DNA of 64,000 nucleotides, from the NCBI GenBank assembly GCA_039707655.1, contig CM077675.1, positions 419,429,162 to 419,493,161 of the forward strand. Direction: 5' to 3'. The notes under the pieces were generated by a model. It did no database searches. It was not told the origin of the DNA and saw only the letters and a list, made by a program, of their open reading frames with translations. Shown one piece after another: positions 33,996 to 45,122 of the stretch. Source of the stretch: Elymus sibiricus. Taxonomy: Eukaryota > Streptophyta > Magnoliopsida > Poales > Poaceae. The number at the start of each line of letters is the position of its first letter. Position 1 is the stretch's first letter. A program made the translations under genes and the position numbers.

Positions 33996-35276
33996 GAGCA
34001 ACTCTAACGGATCTTCTAGATTTTAGAGGAGTAAATGGCCAAATATACTTTAGAGGAGTACATTTGCTCCTCTAAACAAATGTCGTTTCTAACCGGAGCA
34101 AAAAATATTCAGTGGCTCATAACATAAATTTGGTGCTTAATTAGGTTCAAATTTACTGGATAAAGCTTACTAAAATGAAAATCAGTGCAAATTCAAAATA
34201 ATTTACATAAACTACTACATAAAACTTACTATAATGAAATTTGGAATTTAGACTAGAACTTTAAACCTAGTCGACTCTTGCTCGAGCCTCTTCCAATCCG
34301 TTGTGCTCATCCCTCCATTCATAGGGTCGGACCGCCTTCGTCACCTTTATTGTTACTGGAGAGGTCGATGACCTCTATCTCCCAGTCGCGCACTTCGCGT
34401 ACAACCGACGCTCCACCTCGACGCACTCCGGGTAGCGGTGGCGGAGCTTCGCCATGTAGGCCTCGCCGGCTTGCTCCGTCCTGATACGCACGGGCCTCCC
34501 GGTCTTCCCGCCTCTCATGTGGGTTGCCCACACCGGGGCTCAACTGGCTCCAATGGCATCAGGTTGTGGGACAAGTTGTGGCGGCCGGCGGCACCGTACA
34601 GATGCACCAACTTGATGTCGTATGCGTGTGTCGCCTGTTGTGTCGAGTGGAACGAGCCAAGCCAGTTAGTCTTGCCGGTGTCGAGGTCATAAATCGCCGC
34701 CACCCATGTCCACCACTTGCGCTCCCGTACATCGATGTAATTTGGCTCTGACGACGGCGAAGGCGGGAGGTTGGGGATGTGGTGTGCCGCGAGGCATGGG
34801 AGGCATGGGAGGAGGATGAGTCGGCGAGGCGTGGACCCCCCTGCCGAGCGTTGTGGATGGGCGGTGGGGATCGTAGGCGGCCGGATCCGGTCATTGTCGT
34901 TAGCGGGCAGGTGGTGCATCAGACCTGGGTGCGGCGCCGCCTTGGGATTGGCGGCGGGGGTGGTCGACTGCGCGGGTCTGGTGGGAGGTGTCGGTGTGTG
35001 AAGTGCGGATTTTTTACTCGACCGCCGAAAATTCAAGTATATGTAAGCATCGACGGTTACTCGGAGTAAAAGTTTCTACTTCACTAATGGTTATACTTAA
35101 CATTTGTCTCAGGTTTGTAAAAAAAAAACAACGATCAGACTGCTCGACGGACTGATACAAATCAATATTGCATGGCAAACCGCGTTCAGACCGCACGGTG
35201 CGGACAGTTACAAACGGGACGAGGGTTTGCCTAGAAAATGCCCTAACCTGTTACAAGGGGTCGGTTCGGGTTGCTC
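33996..35276. mobile_element. TIR-bounded unit carrying an AP2/ERF remnant
   Basis: The ends are imperfect inverted repeats: GAGCAACTCTAACGG at 33996 and, on the minus strand from 35276, GAGCAACCCGAACCG (12 of 15 match). The style resembles PIF/Harbinger termini such as the MITE at 31526. Flanks TCT / TTA are not a convincing TSD. No transposase is seen. The boundaries are an inference from the inverted ends alone. Confidence 0.45.
34319..35036 (-). pseudogene. Decayed AP2/ERF-domain gene remnant
   Basis: The minus-strand frame 35036-34515 (173 codons) has a Pro-rich N-terminal part. Residues about 100-158 (34739-34563) then read VRERKWWTWVAAIYD, WLGSFHSTQQATHAYD and GAAGRHNLS. This is the AP2/ERF pattern: YRGVR-R-WG-WVAEIRD, WLGTF-TAE-AA-AYD, then an -LNF- end. 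Several hallmark residues are altered: Gly-Val of YRGVR is DV, WG is WW and EI is AI. The frame closes soon after, and the likely C-terminal part continues in another frame to about 34280. AP2/ERF proteins bind GCC-box or DRE DNA; this copy is unlikely to. Confidence 0.6.
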
Positions 35277-36672
35277 TTACTCACGTAAAAAAACACGCCA
35301 TCGACCTCGAGCTGGCCCCTGCACGTTCGTAGTAGTAAGTAACTCGTGAGCAAGTTGGCATGGTGATGGCGGGCTATCATCTGGACCGTACTTGCACAAT
35401 GCCCGTGCATCCAGATCCGCACAGTGCTCCTCCGACGTGAGCGAGATCACCAGCAGTGGCAGAGCGCCCCGTACCGCTCCCTCACGTACTCGGCGGTTTT
35501 CGAATGCGCTTTTCAAAAACCGTACCGCCGGATCGCGTAACGCGCGCCACGAAATGGCCAATTTATTACGAGGTGACCACGATTCGCCTACGAGCCCGAC
35601 GAGCTAAATTAAGCCGCGCAGGGCAAATCTCTGGGGCGATAAGTACGTACGTACATGGTCCTGCCTCTGATCCTGAGATCCTCGTAGCCGCACGGGGCGC
35701 CCATAACAAAATTAAACTGAAATTTCCCCAGCAAACATTCAAAAATTTGGCCCGTCGTGCAGAGCAGAGCAGGCCTCACGTGCCCCGAACTTTGATAACC
35801 CAGAGCGCCAGAACCCACTCCCTGTCTCTCTCTCCCCCGTGCTACCCTGCCAACCCCTCGATCAGCGCACGTAATGGTCTGACGCGTGGGGCCCACCGCG
35901 CATCACGGCAGCCGTGTCAGCGACCGTGGCGGTGAATCATCCCGCGTGCGCGTCTGCGCGCCCCATCCTTTTCCCCTGCACGGGCATTCATTCCCTCGCT
36001 CCGCGCGCACGGCCTCTGATCGGAGACGATGAAAGTGCTTTCACGATATTGCCCCTGTTGCCACCCGTTAACTCGCTCTTAACTTGGGGATAGAACAGTA
36101 ATCTCGCCCCCGTTCCATTCTTAAATGCGCATTACTCTCTCGAAACAGGGGTCGCTGCGCCCCAGCCCATGCTGCTCCCCGTTTCGTTTTCCCTCTCGGA
36201 GTAAACAAACCCGCCATGGCCCACGTACTCCATTCATCTGCTGACGCGCGGGCCTACCCCGCCACAACTGAACTGTCAGTGCGGCAGTGCCCGTAGTGTA
36301 GCGCCACTCCCTCTGGCTCTACCTCTAGCTCGCTCCGCGACAAGCCGCACCAGGGCGGTAGCCACGCTTACGCTCACCGGTGGAGCAGCGCAACGGGACG
36401 AGTCACTGTCCACCTGGCCCCACCGGCGCGAGATACGCTCACCGCCCCCCCTAGTAGTAGTAGGAGTGGCTCTGGCTGCTGCCAATGCGCGCCGGACGCC
36501 GCTACTACTAGAGCTCTTGTTTCCGCCGCTATTATTACCCCTGCTGCGTGTTTACTAATCGATCACACTAGAGTTCGTGGTGGCCGCAGTGGAGCGGCAC
36601 CATTTTCTATCTCCTCGTTTCGCGCAGGCTTGGCTTGCCGCTCGGGCGAGGGCGGTGGTGCTGGTGGTGGAC
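35277..36672 (+). promoter_or_regulatory. Upstream region of the ATL gene
   Basis: This 1.4-kb stretch becomes steadily more GC- and CpG-rich toward the gene. It contains no credible gene; overlapping frames at 35392-35935 lie on both strands. No strong TATA box is evident. A weak candidate, TCTTAAATGC, lies near 36118. The transcription start cannot be placed from sequence alone. Confidence 0.4.
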
Positions 36673-37869
36673 ATGGAGCCGTCGCGGCGGCTTCTGCTCT
36701 CCGACTACGACGGCGCGATCATGTCGCCGCTGCCGTCGCCGTCCACGTCCTCGGCCACGCCGTTCAAGCCGGGCGTGGCGGTGGTCGTGGGGATCCTGAC
36801 GAGCGTCTTCTCCATCACCTTCCTCCTGCTGCTCTACGCCAAGCACTGCAAGCGGAGCGCCGCGGAGTCGTCGGACCCGTACGGGAACGCCGGTGGCTCC
36901 GGAGGCGGGGCGGCTGGCGAGCGGAGGAACTCCGGCGTGGAACGCGCCGTGGTGGAGTCGCTCCCGGTGTTCCGCTTCGGGGCCCTGCGCGGGCAGAAGG
37001 CCGGGCTCGAGTGCGCCGTGTGCCTCGGCCGCTTCGAGCCCACGGAGGCGCTGCGGCTGCTGCCCAAATGCCGGCATGGGTTCCACGTCGAGTGCGTGGA
37101 TACGTGGCTGGACGCGCACTCCACGTGCCCGCTCTGCCGCTCCCGCGTCGACCCGGAGGACGTGCTGCTCCTGCCCGAGCCGCCCAAGCCGTCTACGACG
37201 GGACCTCCCGAACCGCCGGAGCAGAAAGCTGCCGCTGCCGTTGCGACGGTCAAGGACAAGAGCAAGGACGCAGCCTTGGCTCCTGCGCCTGCTCCCTCTC
37301 CGGCGTGGCGAAGGATCGCCGGCCGGCAGTCGACGGGGTCGGTGCGAGCGCCTGGGCGTGTTGGCCCTACGTCACGGCGGTCGGCCGATCTGGAGGTGGG
37401 AGGAGGCGATGGTGGCGCGGCTACGGTGGGCTGCTTCGACGTCGCGAAGGTGAGGAAGGACCGGGTGCTGATGGTGGAGCCGGCAGCCGCGGTGGCGGAG
37501 CCCGATCCGGTCGCGTTCGACCGGCGGTTCGGGCACCGCATCCTGGTGAGCACCGCGTGCGGCTGCGACGACGAGACAGCCCCGGCAGCGAAGCAGCGGT
37601 GGAGCGACCTCCGGCCGGCCGATCTGATGTTCGTGCGGTCGGAGATGCTGGTGACCAAGACCGGGCGGTACTCCTGCTCGGCCGCCGTCAACTCCGGCAA
37701 CCGCGGCAGGACGGAGATCAGCAACCGGTGCCTCTCCGAGATTGCCGGCGTGAGCCGGCTCCCTCCGATCCGCGCGGGCGCGGAACCGCGAGCCGGGAGC
37801 GCGCGTCGGTGGCCGGGCTCGAGCTGGTGGGCCCGGGGCCCGCCCGGCGTTAACGGCCCTAGCACCTAG
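36673..37869 (+). CDS. ATL-family RING-H2 finger E3 ubiquitin ligase (398 aa)
   Basis: A membrane-anchored E3 ligase that would recruit an E2 through its RING-H2 domain to ubiquitinate unknown substrates. In the 398-residue product, residues 35-55 form one hydrophobic segment (VAVVVGILTSVFSITFLLLL core) followed by basic KHCKR. A GLD-like region (LPVFRFGALRGQKAGLECAVC) spans 97-117. The RING-H2 ligands are C114, C117, C133, H135, H138, C141, C152 and C155, in the ATL spacing C-x2-C-x15-C-x1-H-x2-H-x2-C-x10-C-x2-C. W145, needed for E2 contact in the family, is present. The long C-terminal part is Pro/Ala-rich; about 309-325 reads RWSDLRPADLMF, a block seen in the ATL13/42/43 type. I chose ATG 36673 (GTGGACATGG context) because the frame upstream is open only through a GTG. 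It is intronless and GC-rich, as usual for cereal ATLs. Membership is secure, the exact orthologue is not. Confidence 0.9.
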   Translation: MEPSRRLLLSDYDGAIMSPLPSPSTSSATPFKPGVAVVVGILTSVFSITFLLLLYAKHCKRSAAESSDPYGNAGGSGGGAAGERRNSGVERAVVESLPVFRFGALRGQKAGLECAVCLGRFEPTEALRLLPKCRHGFHVECVDTWLDAHSTCPLCRSRVDPEDVLLLPEPPKPSTTGPPEPPEQKAAAAVATVKDKSKDAALAPAPAPSPAWRRIAGRQSTGSVRAPGRVGPTSRRSADLEVGGGDGGAATVGCFDVAKVRKDRVLMVEPAAAVAEPDPVAFDRRFGHRILVSTACGCDDETAPAAKQRWSDLRPADLMFVRSEMLVTKTGRYSCSAAVNSGNRGRTEISNRCLSEIAGVSRLPPIRAGAEPRAGSARRWPGSSWWARGPPGVNGPST

Positions 37870-39002
37870 GCCGCTGTTGCGGGGGGCCCCCGCGCGGCAG
37901 CCCGGAAAGGCATCCGCATTTTCTTTCCCTGGCGAGACTGCCCCTCACATGGCCACGTTATTACGGAGCAGTAAAGCTTCACGACGCACTGCAGTGGGTT
38001 CACGTGATGGGCATAGCAGTAATTATTGCCCCTACCCCTACCCCGGGCCGCGCCATGGGCCGCCTCGGAAGCCGCGACTGGAGGAAGGGATGTTGCTTTC
38101 GAGCGCATCTCGAGGCCGGTGTCTGCTCCGCAATACGGGCGGCCGCGATCGGCCGCGGATCCTCTGCGGATGGGAGCCGCGGAATACGGCGTGTGCGCTG
38201 GCGGCGGCCGCATCGCACGTCCGCCGGCGAGAGAAAGAGGGCCTCGTTCGGCCGGCCGGGTCGGGGATGAGGGAACCACGGAGGAAAGGCTGTTCCGATG
38301 CGTGTAATTCTTTTGTCTGTACGAGAGAAAGTGCTGCCTTTTCTTTTGTACAAGTTGGTGGTGTTGCGCCGCGTGCCTGGATCTATGGTGGATGCTAAAG
38401 CGGCGTGCCGCCCATGTCGCATCTTGTTCTCTTCTTCCTCCGCCGTTTTGCCTTTGCTTATCGCTAGCCTTTTTCTAATCCTAGCTTGCTTTTTTGCTTT
38501 CTAGTGGAGGGGAATAGTACCACGTGAGGAGAGCGTTCGGCGGCCGCACAATTGCCTCCTGTACTTGCCGGGCATGTTGCAACGGCGTCGTGGCCTCGTG
38601 CTCGCATGGCCCGTACCGTTGTCCCCAGCATAGCAACGGCTAGGGATCACACGTATCTTCATACTAGTACTTATCCGTTCACCGCTTCACTCCACCCCAC
38701 CCCACCATTGATGCGATGCTGTGCGGTTTATCCCCGCGTTCATTTCAGCCGTGTAAATTATGCAGCACCTTCTGGTGTATCACGGGTACTGCTGCACCTG
38801 CACAGAAGCGTCGTGGCTTTTTCGCGTCTGTTCTGTGGACGCTTGTCAGCCTCGCCGTGAGTACCTGACACGGCGCCATGCTGTGATCAGGTCGCTGGGC
38901 GCAGCTCTGGGCCCTCGCCTCTCCGTCGCCTGCTCGATGCTTCTTCCGCGTTTCCATATGAGTTCTTTTTTCCGAGTTACATTGCGAGAAGGTCACAAAC
39001 GC
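37870..39002 (+). other. Downstream flank of the ATL gene
   Basis: GC-rich to about 38280, then mixed. Overlapping frames on both strands at 37866-38422 have no recognisable domain and probably reflect 3' UTR and CpG-rich flank. No canonical AATAAA signal is seen near the stop. Confidence 0.4.
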
Positions 39003-39014
39003 ACTTAAAAGAAA

Positions 39015-39315
39015 AGAAAAATTTAACACAGTACAGACGCAAGCGTTCATATACACGTACATACACTCACCCTTATGAACGCACACACGCACACCCTACC
39101 CCATGAGCATCTTCGAAAGACTGAGCCGGCATATCATCTTGAAATTTACGAAGTCATCGTAGGCACCTCGTCGTCGACGAGAACGTCTCCCATTGAATGC
39201 GCATCGCCGGAAATCCTGAAATAAATCCAGAAAATAAATGCGAGCAACAGGATTTAAACCCTGATGGCTGGGGATACCACAGTCCCTCTAACCATCCAAC
39301 CACAGGTTGATTCGT
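39015..39315 (-). mobile_element. tRNA-derived SINE with perfect 12-bp TSD
   Basis: On the minus strand it opens with a pol III A box TGGTTAGAGGG (39294-39284) and a B box GGTTTAAATCC (39260-39250). It ends in a T-rich tail after GTACTGTGTTAAA. ACTTAAAAGAAA at 39003-39014 and 39316-39327 is a perfect target-site duplication. The body (GATTTCCGGCGATGCG, TCGTCGACGACGAGG, GGGTAGGGTGTGCGTGTG) is the common Triticeae tRNA-type SINE. Confidence 0.88.
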
Positions 39316-39327
39316 ACTTAAAAGAAA

Positions 39328-39601
39328 TTAAATGGATGCACTGCGGTCTCAAATTTGGCATGCATGTGACGAAATGGTCACTCGCCAATCACAGTGTGCT
39401 TGCTGGCATCCACATCAGATGTGTTTGTAGAGCTGGCCACGCTTCAAACGGCCGACCCAATGCTGTTGATACCCTTGTGTTCTATGAGATCCGCTGCTTT
39501 AGTCATTCATTTGGTGTTTCCGTATTGAATGTCGTGTTGTGTGTTCATACTGCTTTGTCTCGGTCAAAAGTTCAGTCTGTGGCACCACTCTTGCTCTCGT
39601 G

Positions 39602-39632
<31 letters not shown>

Positions 39633-42600
39633 CCCGCACTAGTAGATCCGCCGCCACCGTCGGTCTCGCCTACATGGTGCGACCATGTCGGCGACAACTG
39701 GCCGAGGAAATTTCTTGTATGTGCAGGCCATGTGAGTTTTTTCACCTCATTTCCGGCTGCTATATAACTTCTTTATTATACCAGTGTGTAACCAGGCCAT
39801 GTGTGTAATCAAGCAGGGCATGTGTAATAATGACATTTGCATCCATGTTTGTCTGTTGCTGCTACCTAAAGCTTCACTACCAAAACAACTCACTACTAAA
39901 TAAGTGCATGCAGTTGACCCATATTATAAACTTAAGTTCATTTGTGAGCGCTTAAAATAATTGTAACTGGTCTCTAATTTATCCTTGATGTTGGACCTGT
40001 CGGAAGGCCAATTATGTGGCTACTTGGAGTGGGTTGACTGTGAGTGGCCACATTCGTTGAAAATGTGTGTGACTAGATCATCAATGTATGTGCAGAAGAA
40101 GAGCGCCAGAAATTAAAGAGAACTAGATCATCAATGGTGTGTGTTGTTGCGCCCGTCTATTTGCGCATTTCAATGATAGAGATTGATGCAAATATATGTT
40201 GAAATTACTTAGTTGTAAAATTGGCATAAAATAGTACGTATATAGTACTAATCTCTTGAGCTGATTTGATCCATTGTACATATTATGTGCCTTCTTTTTA
40301 TTTTTGGGTGGATTGGCCGAGTTGCATAGTTCATGATTGCTCTTAAAGAATGACATATTTCTCATGTAGTCAATCTCCCTAAGCCCGTGATTTAGCACCA
40401 AGGATGGCATAAGCACCATATTACTGAATATAATATTTTTTATCTTTAAGGGACGAGCTAGAAAAATTGGCAGCAACCAAACAAGTTAAGAATTTTGTGA
40501 TGTCATAGACCAAACTACATATAGGCTTACATGTTCCTAGGGAGCATCAATTGTAGCTAGCTAGTGTGCCGACCACATCAGTGGAAGCTCTAAGACAATG
40601 AACATCGAATATTTATCAAAGTAAAAAAGGAAAAGTGGAAGGAGAGATTTCTGAACATGACAACAATACCACACAAAATATCTCATCTCTTTCTCCTACC
40701 ATCGAAGCAAGCATGAGAGAATATGTTCATATGTCGAGATTCAGTTTGCTAAGCATCCCAGACATGTGGAATTTGCCCAGAAGTTACTGCTGACACAATT
40801 GTTTCTTTAATGGCCTAGATAAGGCTGATCACACGCCCTCTTGAGTAAACAAATATTATGATTTTGGATAAAACCTTCTGTGACCGCAAAATCTGAAAAT
40901 TAGCATGAACCTCCCAAAAAAGTATATGTTAAAAGAGAATCAACATTGATGTTGATATTTTAACTTGTTAGATGTAACATCACGAACCCTATGGAATACT
41001 GGTTCAGCTGCTATCTTGGGGTTCTATTTATGTGGCGCTTCGTAAAAACAAGGAAAGTCTATTAAGAGAAACTAAAATGACTCATCCCATAGTAAGGAGC
41101 ATGTAAAAAATTTCAATCCTGCAACATCGTATGGTATGATCGAGCGGAACTAATTGTTGTATATCAAGAATAATCAAATATATATAAACTTACATATAGT
41201 ATCAAATTCTTCCGATTCGTTTAAAAATATTTAACATTAAAATTGAAGCAAGAAATTCCTGACAACACGATATGTGTATCTGTGAGAAGCCAGTCAACCT
41301 GCTCGAGCCAGACAAACACCGACGTGGATCGCCCATATCAAGCTAGAAAAACACGCCTTCCAAAAATGACAACCGTGACACAACTCTCAGATCTATATTA
41401 GAATTCGAATACCAATATCAACTACTACACAGAGATGGCTCCTCTCGACCGTGAAAGAAGAAAGCATGAAGAGATCACATAATTCAATAATTCAAAGCTA
41501 CGGATGACTTGCCTTTGTTTCGCCAATAACACCACTTAAATATATAGACTGGTTTCATAAATAAAATCATCTATAGATAAGAAGGAAAGCATCTATAGCC
41601 TTGAAAGGCCAAAGAATCGAGGTGGGAACCCTATGGTTCTATTTGCAATTGTGACACGGCTGGTGTGGTGTCTCAATGCAGTTGAATTCAATCTACAAAA
41701 GACCAATAATAAAACAAAGATCCGACTGGAACTCTGCAAGACTATGGCCTTAATGCAGATTTTTCATCCTTCCATGTAAATACGGAATTATGAGAAAATG
41801 TAACATCAATATATTATCATTTATCATTAATATCACTTTGCAAGTTCAAATTCAACTGATCTCCACAAGGAAGTGACTAATACAAACCTCATTGTCAACA
41901 TAACCAACTTTCTGAGAAGTAACAATAACATTAGTGCTCAAGTTTATGTGTACTTACTAAATAGATAGCTTGCAATTAATTTATGCCTTAATATAGTTAA
42001 AGCTCAACATTCTTAAATCTTCTTCATATGCCAGTAAGGTGTATAACATAACTGAGCTAAAAAGATGAAGCTCTTACATTCTGGTTAACTACAACAAACT
42101 GGAATTAGAATAATATAAGCATATTCTAAGTCTAGGTAAATTGAAGTAGTATAAATATTAAAATGGACTAAGAACCCATAAAACTAATAGAATGGTGAAC
42201 AATGCGTAAATAGCATATATGATTTTTTTAGGAGTGCTTTCTTAGTCATGTTTAGGAGTTGCTACTGATAGGTTACAAAGGTACTTGGAAGTTGGAAGAA
42301 AATAATATAAACTCTGGAAAGTAAAGCAGTGTTACCATGTTGTCCAACATTATTCTAAATAGATGTGAAATCAAAGAACAGATAGATGCATTATTTCACC
42401 AGGTAGGAGGAAGGAAATGCATACAACCCAAGGTGAAATATTTATCATGAAAATTACTCCATGAGGTTTCCACCGGATTTTTTTTGTTTTTTGCGACAAT
42501 AAGATTCTCAGTTTGGGAAGGTGCATTCACCTACAGGTTACAAGACAATCTATCAAGCCCAACATGCATTAATAAAGCAAATCCGAATTACACCTGAACT

Positions 42601-43644
42601 GTACCATTCAATCGAACTGCTATCTCAAACGTGCATTACCTTAGTTGTCGTTCTTGTACGACACCAGTTTTCCAACCTTATACATCTGTTATCACAATAA
42701 CGCACAACAATGTTAGCATTTCATCAAGCACACTCCGGCACCAATGGATACCAAGACAAATGCAGATCATCGAACAAGTGCAGCTTCACCATCTGGACAT
42801 TGTCTATTAGCTTGGTGTCACTCTTGAACTACGTGAAGGGCATACCAAAGTGCATGTTAATTTACGCGAGCACATCGAATGGGCTTGGTCAAATCTACAT
42901 GAAAGTTGGCACATCGAATGAGCTCAGTCAAATCTACATGAGAGTTGGGTGGGTGCCCGTAAACAATTCCAAAAAAATTGCACAGATAACACTAACATAG
43001 AAGATAAATGTGGTATATAGTTGCTACTTTAAATCCTCACAGAACAAGTAGACAAAAATCAAGTTTTTCACCATCGAAGTTCATGTGAAATTGCAGGGTG
43101 GGGGTGACCAAACGTTCGCCGTCGCGATCCTGGATGTTCGATATTTGAGGCCACCGGACTCGAACTCTAGAGCCAATCAGAATTCAGGGGCGTGTTTGGC
43201 AGCCGTTCCACTGCAGCCAGGCTCACCAAAGGCTGTTTGACGAAATACATGAACAAAACTAACATATGTACATTGTTTGGTTACCGCATATAGGCCTCGC
43301 ATTAGGGGAGCAATTTTGACATAGCGTTTGGTTGCCTGCATTGGCTCGGCTCACGCAACTACACGGTGTTTGGTTTTATACGCGGGATATGATTAAGAGC
43401 TAACACTTACACTTAACGCACACAATTACTTTGTGCCTCGCGACTGCAGTGGACGGTGACCGCAGCGCCGCGTTCGACACGACGAGCACGGAGTCTCGGG
43501 CGAGCGTTCGTGCCGGCGTCACGGTGAACTAGTTGCTAGCATCGCCATCGCAGAGAAAGTCCGTGCAGAGAAGCGTTGAGGCAGAGGACGAGGGAGGAGA
43601 AATGCAGTGTGTGTCGGATCATGGCGACTGTGGTGGACGGTGAT
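39328..43644. other. AT-rich intergenic region, no gene seen
   Basis: Over 4 kb without a frame having a recognisable domain. Only small features are visible: the CT microsatellite, a 39-bp direct duplication at 42870-42947 (GCACATCGAATG-GCT start), and GTGTTTGG-rich sequence at 43190-43380 that may be transposon-derived. The GC content rises from about 43430. Old, unrecognised repeats are likely. Confidence 0.45.
39602..39630. repeat. (CT)14 microsatellite
   Basis: Uninterrupted CT dinucleotides. Confidence 0.95.
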
Positions 43645-44136
43645 TGTCAGTGTCAAAAACTGACAGACCTCGGGTAGGGGGCCCAAGCTATGAGATCGGA
43701 TCGATGGTAACATGAGACAAGGAACACGAGGCTTTTTACCCAGGTTCGGGCCCTCTAGATGGAGGTAAAGCCCTACGTCCTACTCTTGTTATATTGTTAA
43801 TGTAACTAGTATAGAGTTGATCTACCTCGAGATCGTATGTCTGTGGTCTAAACCCTAGGGATGATGATGATGTGTATGTGTGTCCTCTATGAGCTAAACC
43901 CTTCGGCTTATATACGCACCGGGGGTATCTAGGGTTACATGAATGTCGGTTGCTACCCACAAATTACATGCCGAATGAATCTTTTCTTCTTGGAGCACAT
44001 GCCAAGTCTTCGGTAGAGTCCGACATGCTCACGTCCCGCCTTGAGGCCTCTGAAGTCCTTCTTCCCCGATGGGCCCCCAGTCCGGCGCATGGACTAGACC
44101 AACTCGGCTGGGGTCCCCTAGTCTAGGACTCCCTCA
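43645..44136 (-). repeat. 3' LTR of a Gypsy element, probably Tat lineage (492 bp)
   Basis: The minus strand runs TGAGGGAGTCCTAGACTAGG ... GACACTGACA, and is preceded at 44150-44137 by AGTTCGGGGGCTAC, a typical PPT of this LTR type. Words CGGGTAGGGGGCCC and CCCAGGTTCGGGCCCTC are common in wheat Gypsy LTRs. The element's 5' part lies beyond 45122 and was lost or displaced by element X. Confidence 0.75.
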
Positions 44137-44502
44137 GTAGCCCCCGAACTAGTCTTTGATGCTGAGGATGACAGCTTTCTTTGAATAATCTTGTTCGGAC
44201 GTATAACTTTGGATGATGGAATCTTCAGCTCGACAGGAGAGTTCCTCTTACCACTTGAGAGCGCTCCTGCATTTGAGTATAGAAGTTCACTTCGGCGCTG
44301 GTCCCATCACGTGTCGCCTCGATCGTCGCGACGCGTGGGGAGTCGGGCCAACTTTATGATTAGGCACTGAAGCGTCGATTTCCCCTTTCTTTATTTAACC
44401 AAATCCAGAACACCAAAACCATACCCAAGCGCATCCTGGTCTTCCTCTTGCCGTCTAGCGACATTTCCTCCAGAACTCTAATCTCACAAAAAGCTTTCAA
44501 CC

Positions 44503-45122
44503 ATGGCCAACGATGTCGGGTTTTCCAAGCGTCCCCACGGCCCCCTCAAGGGCGACTGGCGGAGCTGCGCCGTGTCGCGCCTCCAACTGCAATGCCTCGC
44601 CACCTAGGGCTACCTCCTAGAACCAGATTTGGCTCCGACCCATGCTGGCCTGGTGTTTGTTGACGAGAAAACTCATGCAGATAATCATCCTGCCCCTCCC
44701 AGAGAAGAGCGAGTATGTTTCGCCCCCATTCTCCTTCATGGTTTAGGTTTTCCCATCCATCCATTCCTTCGGGACTGCTTGAATTCTATGGGATCCAGCT
44801 CCACCATTTTACCCCAACTACATATTACGCATCGCGGGGTTTGTTGCCTTCTGCGAGATGTATCTCAGCTGCAAAGCACACTTCAGATTGTGGAGGAAGT
44901 ACTTTTGCGTGATGTCGTGTTCCCGAGACGAGAAATTACTTGAGCTCGGCGCAACCGAGGTGTGCAGAATAGCCGGGACCGGCTACCCCACCGGGACCCC
45001 ACGAGAAGTTGGCATGTGGGCGTCCGAGTGGTTCTACAAGGCCGACGTCCCTCTACACGACCCAGTACGGCCTGGTCTTTCGACCTTTTCCTCGGAGCTT
45101 CCGAAGAAGCGGTTCAGCTGGA
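44503..45122 (+). pseudogene. Antisense extra ORF with plant-transposon (gypsy-type, PF04195-like) domain
   Basis: It starts ATGGCCAACGATG on the plus strand, opposite to the LTR it belongs to. In shifting frames it keeps GLGFPIHPFLR, LEFYGIQLHHFTP, then AHFRLWRKYFCV, EVCRIAGTGYPTGTP and SEWFYKADVPLHDPV. These are hallmarks of the 'putative gypsy type transposon' domain. An in-frame stop near 44606 and at least two frame changes break it, and element X cuts it at 45122. Tat-lineage Gypsy elements are known to carry an antisense extra ORF between pol and the 3' LTR, and this location and orientation fit. Its function is unknown. Confidence 0.7.

Noticed and set aside
36577..36672. Upstream extension of the ATL frame by 32 codons
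   Set aside because: It begins with GTG, not ATG, and encodes no ATL-like sequence; ATG 36673 has a good context and gives the usual ATL N-terminus.
36607..37865. Long open frames overlapping the ATL gene in other frames and on the minus strand (up to 407 codons)
   Set aside because: They overlap the well-supported RING-H2 frame. GC-rich third positions produce open shadow frames, and none has a recognisable domain.
39015..39315. A functional tRNA gene at the A/B boxes
   Set aside because: The boxes belong to a SINE with a target-site duplication, and the sequence does not fold as a tRNA cloverleaf.
42710..43000. 96-aa frame with an internal repeat in the 39-43 kb region
   Set aside because: The repeat is a 39-bp DNA duplication. 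There is no domain, no partner exon and no codon bias.
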